Below are positions 43,105 to 54,072 of a DNA stretch of 64,000 nucleotides, piece after piece. The stretch's first letter is position 1. Each line of letters begins with the position of its first letter. Source of the DNA: Thinopyrum elongatum (Eukaryota; Streptophyta; Magnoliopsida; Poales; Poaceae); assembly GCA_011799875.1 (NCBI GenBank), contig CM022297.1, forward strand, positions 522,129,362 to 522,193,361, in the 5' to 3' direction. The notes under the pieces were generated by a model that saw nothing but the letters and a program-made list of their open reading frames with translations, did not search any database and was not told where the DNA came from. The translations under genes were made by a program, and so were the position numbers.

Positions 43105-44434
43105 AACTAGTGACAGTACAAAATGGTCAATGCCTACCTCAAAGGTTTGCATCTATAGAGTTACGAATTGCCTACGGTGAGTGTTCCTTCTGCCCCAATG
43201 GTCTACCAAAACGGAAATGCCTTCCATAAGATGATGAAATCGTTTTTCTACCTTCTGCCTCTGAGGTTTCCCTTCTCTTCCAGCATTCTTGAAACCTGAC
43301 AATCAAACTATTGCATATGGAGGACAAGTCAAAAGTAGATTCATTCCATCGTCAAAACTAGAAAGGTAAACAATTGCATCGAAGGTCAAGTATTGGGAAA
43401 GGTACAAGGTGTTTTGGCCACCCCTCAATTCAAGAGAAGAGTACCGATTGGATCAAGAAGAAAATCCCTATTCCTATCTTTTTATCCAACTTGAATGATT
43501 AAAGGGAAAGTAGTGGCATCCTATTACCCTAAAGGGTAAGTTGTGTTGAAGTCAATCAAAGGCTGAACTGCAGTTGCCCTTTCATTCACCTAGAATTTTG
43601 GCTTGCTCTTAGGGTGGACCACATCAGAGGTATTGGAACTACGTTTCGCGTATCCTTTTTTCTTAGGAAATACTACGATCCAGTAGCTATAAATAGAAAG
43701 CAGAACCTCCTTATGTCTATGCATAGAAAGAAGGAGTCCCAGGACCGAGTCATAGACTGTGCTAACTCCATGCGTAGCGTAGGAGATGGATGGGGGAAAA
43801 GGCGTCACAGGAAGGAATGATCCAATAAATCCGGATAGCCAAGAAAAGACACTTCTATCGATCGGTCTCCGCCCTCCCATACCTCCTAAAACAACGGTAG
43901 TTTGCTTCTTTTCGTTCAATTGTACCTGGCCCAAGCGCCTATCTATTTAGTACTTTCGAGTAAGAAAGCAACTTGACATTATAATCCCCGAGAAGAGGAT
44001 TCGTATTATAGTAGGTTTGTTTTCCATTTCCAGGTCCCATCCTTTTTTTCGGGAAATTCTTTTTTCATTTTCCCATCGGCCTAGAATTGCCTTTCCTTCT
44101 CCTTTTGATTTTCGTATCATTATTATTACTTAGGTTTCTTAATAGGGGGATGATTCATCGTGTAACCCGTTCCCCCAACGAATTGCATTTTCTTTTTCTT
44201 TGATTTTTGTTTGCGCTAACGCGCAACGGCTTTCGCGCTAGTTGCTCAAAAAATCGTATAAAAATCAAGCAAGAAAACGGATGCGCTAACGCGCAACGGC
44301 TTTCGCGCTAGTTGCTCAAAAAATCGTATAAAAATCAAGCAAGAAAACGGATGCGCTAACGCGCAACGGCTTTCGCGCTAGTTGCTCAATCCGTTGCTTG
44401 CTTCTCTTCTGTCTTGGAAAAGTGAGGAACCAAT
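43105..44434. other. Organelle-like (probably mitochondrial) DNA block inside the gag of B
   Basis: About 1.33 kb replacing roughly 85 codons of gag. Composition and wording differ from the element: no LTR-element homology, and GCGCTAACGCGCAACGGC-type repeats of a style I associate with cereal mitochondrial intergenic DNA. A 114-codon minus-strand frame (43934-43590, MGQVQLNEKKQTTVVLGGMG) is open but not a gene I recognise. A nuclear copy of mitochondrial DNA filled into a break is the likeliest reading. This is inference from sequence style, not from a search. Confidence 0.5.
44213..44389. repeat. 70-bp tandem repeat, about 2.5 copies
   Basis: Units begin at 44213, 44283 and 44353 (the last partial, 37 bp) and are essentially identical. 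Each starts GCGCTAACGCGCAACGGC and contains an imperfect hairpin in which CTAACGCG pairs with CGCGCTAG across a short loop. The units end AAGCAAGAAAACGGAT. Near identity of the copies implies recent expansion or homogenisation. Confidence 0.9.
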
Positions 44435-44780
44435 CATCTGCCTCCAACGGCTTATCTGTGTGAGTAAAGACCGTTGGATGGGTCTTCTGGAGCTCAGCTA
44501 ATTTTGACCTGTGCTGATTTTGTCCTTGGTGATTTCCCATATTGATTAAATACTGCATCATCTCTTGGTGTTGTTGCTGGCTTTGCTCGTACAGATGGCA
44601 TACTTGTGAAAATGCTGAGTCACTGCCCTGTTGACTAGTCTGTCCTTGTGTGAAATTGTTTCCCATTTGTCCATTATTGTTCTCTGGCGGAGTTGGCATG
44701 GAACGAGTCCAGGGGCGATGCATTTTCTTTCTGGGGGTATTGTGTAACATCGATGAGGAAAGAAATTATAAGGGCAGCAA
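44435..44780 (-). pseudogene. N-terminal gag core of B
   Basis: Minus-strand frame from about 44750: MHRPWTRSMPTPPENNNGQM, Gln/Asn-rich region, LAELQKTHPTVFTHTDKPLE and ADDW, at which gag homology breaks and foreign sequence begins (44434). This is the start of the capsid domain, equivalent to PLDADDWLRDI in element A. Confidence 0.8.
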
Positions 44781-45084
44781 ATAAAATTTTTAAGAGACTG
44801 AAAATAAATCTCCCCTCCCAGGAAGTAAATGCAACAGATTATATCATACATGCAGGATTTAATTATACAAGCATGACTTAATTATACAAGATGCTTGCAG
44901 AAACTGCATACTACAAGACCACTTATTCAACTAGTGTACTACTTCGTCCTCTCAACATGCTGTGGTCCGAGTCTGATACTCGCCATCTTACAAAAAGAAG
45001 AAGAAGAAGAAGAAACAGAAAATAAATATCTTACAGCCACGTCATCATAAAAAGACTATTGCAGTGCTGACACTCGATCTGTCC

Positions 45085-45881
45085 TCAAGGGGTGTCTGAG
45101 ACACTGTAAGCTCCGCTAAGGGTGAGTCCCAGCTGTGGCTCTCGAGACTCAACCTCCTCCCCCTCCTCTGGAATGGTCTCCAGTTGGGTAGAGGTCGATG
45201 CTTCGCCTGTCTGAGGTGGCACCGTGCGCGTCGGAGGTGGAGCTCTGATCAGAACAGGAGCAGCCAAGCGACTAGCCTCATCACTCGGGGATGAGTGCTG
45301 AACCGCGGGTTGAGTAGGAGAATAGTGTGGTGGAGTTGGAATACGAGGGGCACGTGGTGAAGGGGAACGGAACTCACTCCTGCGAGGGATCCTCGCATGA
45401 GCCAAGTCCATTCGTGCAGCAAGAAGGTCGTCCACCAGTGCAGTGAAGACTGACTCAAGTGCCATGATATACTGAACAAGGGCTCGATTGCCCCATCCCT
45501 TTCTCCTGCGGTGCAGGAAAAAGCATAATGGTTGGTATAAGGAACATGGCACGGAAGGTAGTGATAGGGACGGGTCTGCATGACAGGCAGGATGTCCCTG
45601 AGACGGGCAATAGCCTCACGGGCGACCATCTGGATAGCATGCCTCTCAGAGGGCATGACTCTCCCCATAAAACGGTAGTTGCGGAAAGACAAGGTACTTC
45701 CACCCCGAATATATACCGAAGCCTGGTACATAGTCAGAGTGTCTGTAATCCTGTCAGGAAATACAGTGTACTCAGGGCGGCTCGGAGATCTCATCGCATC
45801 CCTAGCGATAACGGTAAGAAGACGGGAAAATCCCGCAGGCTCATTGGCAAAAATCTGGGATGGGCAGTTGCCGCCAGACAT
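45085..45881 (-). pseudogene. Upstream (N-terminal) gag ORF of B
   Basis: Frame 45881 onward starts MSGGNCPSQIFANEPAGFSR and continues to about 45530, where a single frameshift moves it into the frame ending at 45085 (RALVQYIMALESVFTALVDD, then a Pro/Ser-rich tail ending GAYSVSDTP). Position and layout mirror the N-terminal ORF of element A (2310-3140): between the PBS and the gag core, separated from it by about 300 bp with (GAA)n sequence near 45000-45020. No enzymatic motif. Confidence 0.65.
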
Positions 45882-46029
45882 CTACAACAGTAGACAAAAA
45901 TCCGAACAGTCATACCATAAGAATATGATGACCAAGGAAAATTTGCTACAATGCATGAAATGCATGCTAAAAATGTTAGTACTGACTCGAGTGCTAGCAA
46001 TCATGCCTAGGGCTTCCAACAGTCATCCT

Positions 46030-46045
46030 GGCTCTGGTACTAAGG
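46030..46045 (-). other. Degenerate primer-binding site of B
   Basis: Minus strand TAGTACCAGAGCCAGG next to the 5' LTR edge at 46048, against the usual TGGTATCAGAGCCAGG. Two to three changes from the initiator methionine tRNA type. Confidence 0.65.
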
Positions 46046-46047
46046 CC

Positions 46048-49000
46048 TGTCGGGCCCCTTTCTGGATTAAATCACAGAAAATCCCTAAGTCACACCAGCC
46101 CCAAGATCAACACAACTGGTGGACTTCCTTGATACAGATAACCAGTACAATATAATATTACACAAGGTTGGGTCTGAGGGCTCAACAACATTATTACAAA
46201 CTCGCCAGTATATGGCAGTGGCGGAATATGACAGTGGTGTGGTGGTGATACATCTCTAATACAATAATATAAAACCAAGCGTCAGTGTGAGGCTTGACTA
46301 TTTTATTGGTGTAGCAGAAGCTCGGTGAATGATACATGTGGTAGATTCCTATCTCACAGGTTGACTGACTGGGACTCCTCTAAGCGTCGGGCTCGCTAGC
46401 GCAATCCTCCTCCACAAGCTCGTCCTCCTCCAAGTCTGGCCAAGTAAATAGCGAGGGACAAGCCAGTGAGTACGTTGGAATGTACTCGCAAACATTATGA
46501 ACAAAAGATATAATGAATGCATATGCTCAAGTAGGATCATGTTAACATGCTCATGCTGACTATAATCTTGGTCATGACATAATAATAAAATGATGCGGAA
46601 GTAAATAAAACATGTTAGTCATAACCAGTCTTATTAAAAATAAAAGTAAGTGAATGCCACGGGTAGTCTAGCCAGCCCAAGTGACATTCAAAAAAAAAGA
46701 GAAAAGCCAATCGGGTGTCTAAAAGAGCGTCGGGTGATAACCCGGAAACTCAAGCGACGCCACGAAAGGTCTTGAAAAGAAATGCCAGTCGGGTGTCAAA
46801 AGTGACGCCACGGTCGGTCTTGAAAAGAAATGCCAATCGGGTGTCCACAAGAGTAGTGGCGTGATTGACCGCCTGAGAACTCGAGGGACGCCACGAAGAG
46901 GTCTTGAAAAGAAATGCCAATAGGGTATCCACAAGAGTAGTGGCGTGATAAACCGCCTGTTAACTCGAGGGACGCCACGAAAAGGTCTTGAAAAAAAAAG
47001 TTGAGTGCCCGGGGTAGTCTAGCCAGCCCCTGAGACACTCAGGAAATATAAAATAAGAGAAACGATTAGTCCTCAATAATGTGCATAACCATGAAAACAT
47101 TCACAGTAATAGTATTCAAAATAACCATGACTGTGTTAGAGATGACAACAATATCCTGCAAAATAGTTCATGCCCAAATTAATTATTTTCCTCCGGAGAC
47201 CGACACCGGGACCGACACTTGACCCACCCAACTACGCCCTTTGACCGAGGACACGGCTATTCGAATAGGTTTAACTCTGCAGAGGGTGTACTCTTTACTC
47301 ACGTGCATAGGATTCCTTCAGTCAGCACCGTGGCACTGGCTAATTCTCACTACGGTCTTTGGGTTGAAAACACACCTGACCAGCACACACCAGATTAACC
47401 GTCCGGATGCCAGGAATCACCCAAAGCATCGTTTCAGAAAAAACTCTAAGTCGGGGAGACAACAATCTCGAGTAGCATGGGATCACTATTAATACGCGCG
47501 GATTCCATGGGGGACCCCCTCTCGGCAACAACCGGTAACACCCATGCCCCCTGACCCGACGACAGGATTTAGTCCAAGGCCTTGGAAACCCTCATCGTGG
47601 CCCTCTGTATGGTGTGTACCTGGACAGGGGTTAACAACTTACTCAGCCGCACCTTCCTTGCGGAAGGACTCGTGGCAGCATGGTATCCAGCTAGGTGAAA
47701 CGGAACAAGACTCGATCTAGGCCGACTCAGGAGGCGTTAATTATCATCACCGGTATGTTCCACATAAGTCACATGACACCACCATGTCAAAATTAATGGC
47801 CCGTGCCCACCGGCACGTCCAAGGCAGGAGACACTCTCCTGGATTTCCACAATTTTACCATGTCAGAAGGATTACTTGTTTGAGTGAAGTACAAGCTATG
47901 TGCCAAAATTGATATTACCAGACATGCATGCACTTGTGATATATGTGGTGCAACTCCAACCGATTCAAACATGCAAATGCAATCACCATATCCCAAGTTC
48001 AATAATGCTTGCCTTGTCCAAAGTAGTCAGGTGAAAACCCTTCGAAATTCTCGGCAAAGTTTCCCTCTTCTTTTTCTGAAAAGTTCAAATTCAACCCAAA
48101 TTAAAAAATTTGGCAACAGTACAAAAAGTTGTCTCAAAACATTTTTAAATAAATACTAAAAAAACTAGAGAGAAAAATAAGAATTTCAAAAAAAAGTTCA
48201 ACTCAAACAGAGTTATGGTTTAAAAGTTATTAGACTTTCAAAACCAAGGGCTTTTCCGTAAAACAGCAGTCCCTGCACAGTTTATACAGAAAACGCTTCG
48301 GCTGAAGTACGCTTCTCAGCGGAGAAGGCGTAAAAGACAGAGTACGCCTTCGTTTTAAACAGAGAAAAAGAAAAAGACCGCGGTGTGGGGGCCCACCCGT
48401 CAGGTTCAAATTTGAACCCGATCGCGCGCGAGATAGAGAGGTGACGGCGGTCGCCGGCGACGATCGCCGGGATTCCAGCAGCTGGCGATGGTGTGGACGT
48501 GTCCGGGATGATGTACCGCGTCGGGGGTTGGTGGTGGTGGTCGCCAGAGAGTAGCAGAACGGCGGCGAGGTTGACGGCGGCGGATGGCGGTTCGGTGGTG
48601 TTGGGATTCCGCCGGAGAGAGCTCGGGGTGCGAAATTGAAGCGCGGGAACGATGATTTGGCGTGAGAGAGAGTTGCTGGCAAGATTTGAGCAGTGGTGGT
48701 GGAGTAACGGTGATCAACTGATCGCGGACAGAGGCGGCGGAGCGGTGGTCGGAGGGGAAGAAGGAGACCTCCCCGAGGTCAGGGGAGTGGCATAGGGGCG
48801 ATTGGGAGGTGGCGGAGGCGATGGGTGAGGAGAATGGAGCTCGGGAGGGCCTTTTATTGGCGATCCGAGGTGGTCCGGCGAGGTTCGGATCACGCCGGAG
48901 TTACGGTGGTCGGCGAGGTAGGTTTGGGCGGTGGTCAAGGGCGGCAAGCATTGATGGAGGACGGTGGAGCACTCTGGAAGTCTCAGCGCGGACGAACTCG

Positions 49001-49699
49001 AGCTCCTCGAGCTTATCCACGGCGAGGTCGATGTACGGGAGCGGCGGACGTGCCCATCTCCGGCGACTGCCGGATGGGGTCCAGAGGTTTGGTCAGTGCA
49101 CGGAGCTGCGGAGGGAAGCGACGTGTGGTGAGGGAGTAGGTTAGTAGGGTGCGGCGCAGTGAATGAGGCCGGTGGCGCGTGCTGATCCGCTCGGCCTGCC
49201 GTGGTCGAGCGTGGTGGCCGTTGCACCGGCCAGCCTCCGGCCCGTTGACGACGAGGGGCTGACGAGGAGGCCCCGCGGCTGCACATTTATGGACGATGAG
49301 GCGTGGACGAGGAGGGGATGAGGTGGAGTGGAGTGGAGTGCACGGCGGCGATTCTCCCCCTCTGTATTTTTTCTGAATGTTACTGAATTTTTCCGACCGT
49401 GCTACAGTGTGCCCACCAGGTGTATGACAAAATGCCAGGAGGTGCTAGGGATTTTAGGATTTTCTGTGAATATTTGTGGTGAGGTGTTGATGCTCAAAAA
49501 TGAGTTTGACAAAGTTTCAGAATTTTTGGAGAAGTTTAGATTTTGTTTTGAGCAAGAAAATGGTTTCTGGTCCAAATTTCAACTGTATGAATTTCGAAAA
49601 TTTTGAACTTTGGACCCCAAGGTTTTTGGTGAGATGGGTTGTGGGTACCATCTAGTTGCTACGATAATTTCTGTGGGGATAGAAAAGTTGTAGAAACAA
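46048..49699 (-). repeat. 5' LTR of element B, end deleted
   Basis: Matches 35053 to about 38707 of the other LTR, including the tandem block (46699-46995) and the GC-rich block. Homology stops after AGAAAAGTTGTAGAAA, so the part with the TGTAACACCCC end is missing. Confidence 0.92.
48852..48858 (-). promoter_or_regulatory. Altered TATA box in the B 5' LTR
   Basis: Minus strand CCAATAAAAGGCCC where the other LTR has CCTATAAAAGGCCC. A single T-to-A change in the box of the LTR that would drive genomic RNA. Confidence 0.6.
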
Positions 49700-50469
49700 G
49701 TGCAGTACGCATGCGATAACTGAATAATTGATTCAGAAACAAGTTTACAACATTCCATCTTCGGCATTTGCATCGGCACACAAGAAATTGACAAACAAAT
49801 TATAGAGTCAAGGGATTTCAACGGTGAATGGAAGAGGGCAAGAAACCTACTTGGTCAGCAGACCGGTGGCGTAGCAGCCGTTCAAAGCAGTTCAACATCA
49901 GGACCATTTATGCTGGAAACACAAAGAATCATTGCTTCCAAGATGAAGTCGCGGCTATCCGCACTGCAAATAGTTGATGTTGGCGTGGCGGCCAACACCA
50001 GGCTTGATCAAAGCTGTTCAACACCGGGGAAAAAAACTCCTTGTTTCCAAGATGATGACCCCTTTTTTTGTTCCGGCTGAAGTGATAGATCAGCACTCCA
50101 AATAGTTGATGTGAACTGGCGACATCACACAACATTCCGAATTTTGCAACTATGTTCCACACAGATCTTGCCGTTGAGCAAGGGGGGAAACATATGGCTG
50201 ATAAGACATGTTTAAACCAAAGGAATGACCGTAGAAATACCTTGATCTGACAGAGCGCCACCAAGTCGCATGGCTTCATAAAATGACTTAACGGACAAAC
50301 ATCACATTTGATGTTCAGAAGCCACACAGATCTGTACTTTATCACCAAATAAGTGCACATCAGCACAAGTTAGTTCCAACAGAACTAGCATCATGAATAG
50401 CATGTTTAATTGCCATAAGGTCCCAAGATAATATAAACTTAAACAAACTACAAATGTGAGAACTACTAA
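49700..50469. other. Non-TE sequence, 3' side of the F-box pseudogene
   Basis: No LTR or transposon homology. It contains two imperfect ~100-bp units (about 49891-49985 and 50006-50110) sharing CAAAGC-GTTCAACA and CCAAATAGTTGATGT-like words. Positions 49735-49935 are repeated at 53660-53860. Probably 3' untranslated or intronic sequence of the adjacent minus-strand gene relic. Confidence 0.5.
49735..49935. repeat. Direct duplication, copy 1
   Basis: Shares with 53660-53860, in the same orientation, stretches such as AAATTATAGAGTCAAGGGAT, GAGGGCAAGAAACCT and GCAGTTCAACATCAG; by eye about four fifths of positions agree. The two copies bracket the F-box pseudogene, the AT-rich tract and the RNase H-like fragment. 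Confidence 0.8.
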
Positions 50470-52000
50470 TAGCTAGCACAAAGCACAAAATTGGTATCTT
50501 CTTTCAAAGGGTTCAGCTGGATCCAAACCATGGACACTAAAATCCATAACGTACTTATAAGACCAATCAGATGTAAAAAAAAAGCCGAGCACCTCTTGAG
50601 GCCCTACTATCCACCTGAAGCATCTTACGATGTTATGGAAAAAACTCCTCATTGTAATCTTCGAGATTAACCTCAAAAGTCATTAATTCTAGCACTCCAG
50701 CATTTAGTACAAAAAATGTGGCAAAGTCAAAATGTGACTTAATGCCCCGACAATAACGCCAAACAATTGTCTTCAAACGGATGTCAATAGATCTTATAAG
50801 AGTTGGTGTTTACGACGCCACAAGTTGATTTTCCCTGGTCTAGTTGACCAGAAATGAACATAGACAAATAAAAACCAATCATTTCAGAACAGTAAAATAG
50901 ATCAAACGAGCACTGAATACTATAAACCATCATCACAAAAGAATTGTCACCTGAATGTACAGCTTTTCCAAGAATGAAAATCATCTCATTAAGTCAAGAA
51001 CAGCATCCAGACTAAGAGCATGAATATCAACATCTAAAATCTTGATAGTGCACACCACTGTCGTCAGGCTTTCAAAACGCAATCCCTTCATGAAGCATGA
51101 AGATAACATTAGTAACGAGTTCCCCAAATTTGAGCTCTCTCCCATGACTATAAGCTTCGACACCTATGCTTGTAAGGCTAATGGAGTTGATTCGGACATG
51201 ACGGAAGCCGAAGCTACAGTAAATCAACAAGCACTGCAGAGCCAGGCAACCGACAATCATGGTGTGCAGCGAGGATTCAGATATGCTGACTCATTTAAGT
51301 GCGAGCTTCTGAAGCTTAGGGAAGTGAAGCGCTTGGGCGGTGCTGTCGGTAAGGTGGCAATCTCCGATGGTGGCAACGGAGAATCAGAGAAGCGGAAGGC
51401 AGTTGTGGCATTATCGGTGGACACACTAATCTGTATTCATAGCTGCATAGCTCAAGCTCGTGGAGGTTGTCGAGGGCAGGGGACCGGAGTCAGGCGTCGG
51501 CTCGGTCGGCGACGAGGTGGTACACGGGCGCGTAGAAGCGGCGGCCAGGGCCCAGGTGGGTGGCGAGGACGCGCGATATGACGATGTCGAGGCCCTCATC
51601 ATCGAATAAGAAATGACGGTAGTGGAGGTTGAGAGGGACGGAGCGCCCGAGGTGACGCCACCGGGAGGCGAGGACCTGGATCCCGGTGCCTTCCCTGGTG
51701 GGGAGGGGCGAGATGATGTCCCCGAGGATGGATGCGGGGAGGTCGTTGATGTGGTCCGCCCTGGGCAGCGGTGGCTCCTGGTCCTCCGCCGTAGATTTCG
51801 AGCCGCGCCCTTCTGTAGTCACCGCCGCCACGTCCATTTCCATCTCCATAGCCGGCGCCTCCTCCGTCCCCATGCGCTCCGGGAAGAGCCGGTTCTGGGT
51901 CCTCCGTTGCAGGTTCTGGACCGGGCACTTCTGTAGCCGCAGGCGCCGGTGCTTTCCTCTTCCTCGAGGAAGGACTGGTAGCACTGGACTCCATCGCCAT
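50470..52000 (-). pseudogene. F-box/LRR (FBD-type) protein pseudogene
   Basis: Minus strand. The start ATG near 51996 opens MESSATSPSSRKRKAP; a frameshift then leads to the F-box: DHINDLPASILGDIISPLPT and ASRWRHLGRSVPLNLHYRHF, then FDDEGLDIVISRVLATHLGP and YHLVADRADA followed by a stop. Beyond it, in changing frames, come LRR-like segments (HFPKLQKLAL, SSLHTMIVGCLALQCLLIY, FRHVRINSISLTSIGVEAYS) and LEKLYIQ at a splice donor near 50950. A second exon from about 50795 encodes IDIRLKTIVWRYCRGIKSHF and EVNLEDYNEEFFP with stops. The family are substrate-recognition subunits of SCF ubiquitin ligases. Multiple frameshifts and stops make this a pseudogene. Confidence 0.85.
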
Positions 52001-52207
52001 GGCTGGCGGCTGGCTGCTTGTGCGGCGGTTATGGAAGGGCATGCCGAGGAGGGGGGTTGTGGTTCTCACGGTGGAAGGAGGGGGCTAAGGGTTGACGTCC
52101 AGCTCTAGGCCGCCGGAGCCGGAGCCGACGACGGATCTTAGTTATCGCATAGGTCAGAGAATAGCGTCGTAACACGTACCTCCCGTCGCGAGCGCACTGC
52201 GTCAATT

Positions 52208-52786
52208 GGGCCGGCCCATTCTCGGTCTTTCCACACAACCAGTTTTGGGAATAATTTTTGAAAAGCCGGGAACAATTTTTGAAATTATCAAACATTTTTT
52301 GAAAATCATGAACATTTTTTAATTCGGGAATATTTTTCTGTAAGTCATGAACATTTTTTGAATCGATGAACATTTTTTGGAAATTCATGAACATTTTTTG
52401 AATCGATGAATTTTTTTAAATTCACAAACATTTTTTAAACTTTTTTTAATTTATGAACATTTTTTCAATCAATGAACTTTTTTAAAATTTTGGAACAATT
52501 TTCTAAAATTCATTAATATTTTTTGAATTCATGAACATTTTTCTAGAATTCATAAACATGTTTTGAATTCATGAACATTTTATGAAATCATGAACATTTT
52601 TCAAGTTTGTGAACAATATTTGAAATTTGGAACATTTTTTAAATTCATGAACTGTTTTTGAAATTAAGACCATTTTTTTAAATCCCAAAAAAATCAAATT
52701 TGAGATTCATGAACAGTCTCAAAGTAAAAAAAGAAAGAAGAAAATCGAAAAAAAAGGAGGGCCCAGCCTGCACATGGGCCGGCCCA
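52208..52786. repeat. Second AT-rich GAACATTTTTT tract bracketed by GGGCCGGCCCA
   Basis: About 540 bp of ATGAACATTTTTTGAAAT-like periodic sequence, bounded by perfect palindromes GGGCCGGCCCA at 52208-52218 and 52776-52786, and by AACCAGTT (52237-52244) against AACTGGTT (52787-52794). Same architecture as 945-1659. It lies just upstream (minus sense) of the F-box relic, within its former promoter region. No coding capacity. Confidence 0.7.
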
Positions 52787-53369
52787 AACTGGTTTTGGGG
52801 GAAATGTATGGGCGAGTGGCGGATCACATAACGACGTACCAAAATGAAATGAAGGCCCACTCAGGGAATGAAATAAAGGCCCACTCAGGGCAAATCCCGG
52901 TCAGCCTGCTGATGTTTCTTTTAGAAAGTCGTTCCTCCTCTAAAAAAAAGTCGTTGATGATTGTTCTAAAAAAAAAGATAATCGTTGCTAATGTTAGTTA
53001 CTGCCACCTGCCATTAGTGTTAGGTTCTTCTCTTCAAGACTGTCACTGAAACACAGCAGGCTCGCTGCTTGCTTGTTTGCGTCGTATGGTAGAGAGCAAT
53101 CAAGTGTCAGGTTCGTTCTGAGTTAGTGTTAGGTTCACTGGCACCAGGGCGTTGGCCTTCCACGTCTGCTGATATATGTAGCTCGTACAATAGATAATAG
53201 ATACACCATGCACTGTTCTTTTTTGTTTAGCATGGAACATTATACACTTGGCCAGATAGAGTACTTTGGCTCTCTGAATATGACGCCGTGCCTTGCTGAA
53301 CATGGTGCCGTTGCTTGCTTCGATAGTATCACGTATCACCTGGGCGAACAACTCGTCACAGCCCAGCAT

Positions 53370-53677
53370 CGCTCTCAAACATGGAGGCAGACTCATTCCA
53401 GCGCCACTCACAGCACCTCCTTCATGTTCCCGTGCACAGAAACGAGGAAACCCCACCCTCCGCTGCCCGTGGCTTCAGAGAAAGCACCGTCGGTGTTGAT
53501 TTTCAGGGAAACATCGCCTGGGGGCGACCACTGAACCAGGACATGCCGGGATGATCGACATGCTGCGCTGCTTGCTGACGCCGTCACCGGTGTTGATGGT
53601 GTTCCCGGCAGACCAGATGCTCCACAGCAAACTGTTTCACTAGCAAGCGCAGTCCTAACAGGTTTACAGTGCTCCAT
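53370..53677 (-). pseudogene. RNase H-like (RVT_3 type) fragment
   Basis: Minus-strand frame 53677-53408 contains VQWSPPGDVSLKINTDGAFS and GSGGWGFLVSVHGNMKEVL, then in another frame GAGMSLPPCLRAML and further sequence. This is the first strand pair of the plant RNase H-like domain (PF13456 style, normally LKINVDGAF...GGWGFVIRD). The remainder of the catalytic domain is diverged or missing. It could be a piece of a LINE-type element or of a host RNase H-like gene captured next to the duplicated block. Confidence 0.6.
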
Positions 53678-53860
53678 CTTTCACATATTTACGTTGGCAC
53701 GCAGCAAATTGGCAAACAAATTATAGAGTCAAGGGATTCTGATAGAGAATGAAAGAGGGCAAGAAACCTGCTTGGTCAGCAGATTGGTGGCGCAGCGGCC
53801 CATCAAAGCAGTTCAACATCAGCACCATATACACTGGAAACGAAAATAATTCCTTTGATT
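53660..53860. repeat. Direct duplication, copy 2
   Basis: Partner of 49735-49935 in the same orientation. It is followed rightwards by about 200 bp without recognised features to the CACTA terminus at 54073. Confidence 0.8.
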
Positions 53861-54072
53861 CTGAGATGAAGTGTTAGCTTCTCACAGGGATTCACTAGAG
53901 TTTTAGGAATGGATTCAGAGTACAGGGGCTGGATACAAGCACAAGTGTGCAAAGGAAAACACCAAGAAGAAGAAAGGTTCAGAGCCAAGGTGGGAGAGGA
54001 AGCCGCCGCCGTGCCAACTGCCGTGATCCTCCTGGATGACCTCTTTGTTGCCTTCCCCTGTCATATATGTAG

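Larger units (their letters stand above)
35053..49699 (-). mobile_element. Chromovirus 'B' (minus strand), right end deleted
   Basis: LTRs 35053-39169 and 46048-49699, internal region with gag, protease, RT/RNase H, integrase and chromodomain-like tail in minus orientation. LTR start TGTAACACCCC, end GGGGCCCGACA. The right LTR lacks its last about 460 bp (equivalent to 38708-39169) and is joined to unrelated DNA at about 49699. The middle of gag is replaced by organelle-like sequence (43105-44434). Related in design to element A but a different family, with little nucleotide similarity in LTRs. Confidence 0.9.

Noticed and set aside
43590..43934. A 114-codon minus-strand ORF in the organelle-like block as a mitochondrial gene
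   Set aside because: I could not match it to any mitochondrial protein I know; it may be chance in intergenic organelle DNA.
44213..44389. Possible CRISPR-like array
   Set aside because: The 70-bp units are contiguous with no variable spacers and lie in plant nuclear DNA; it is an ordinary tandem repeat.
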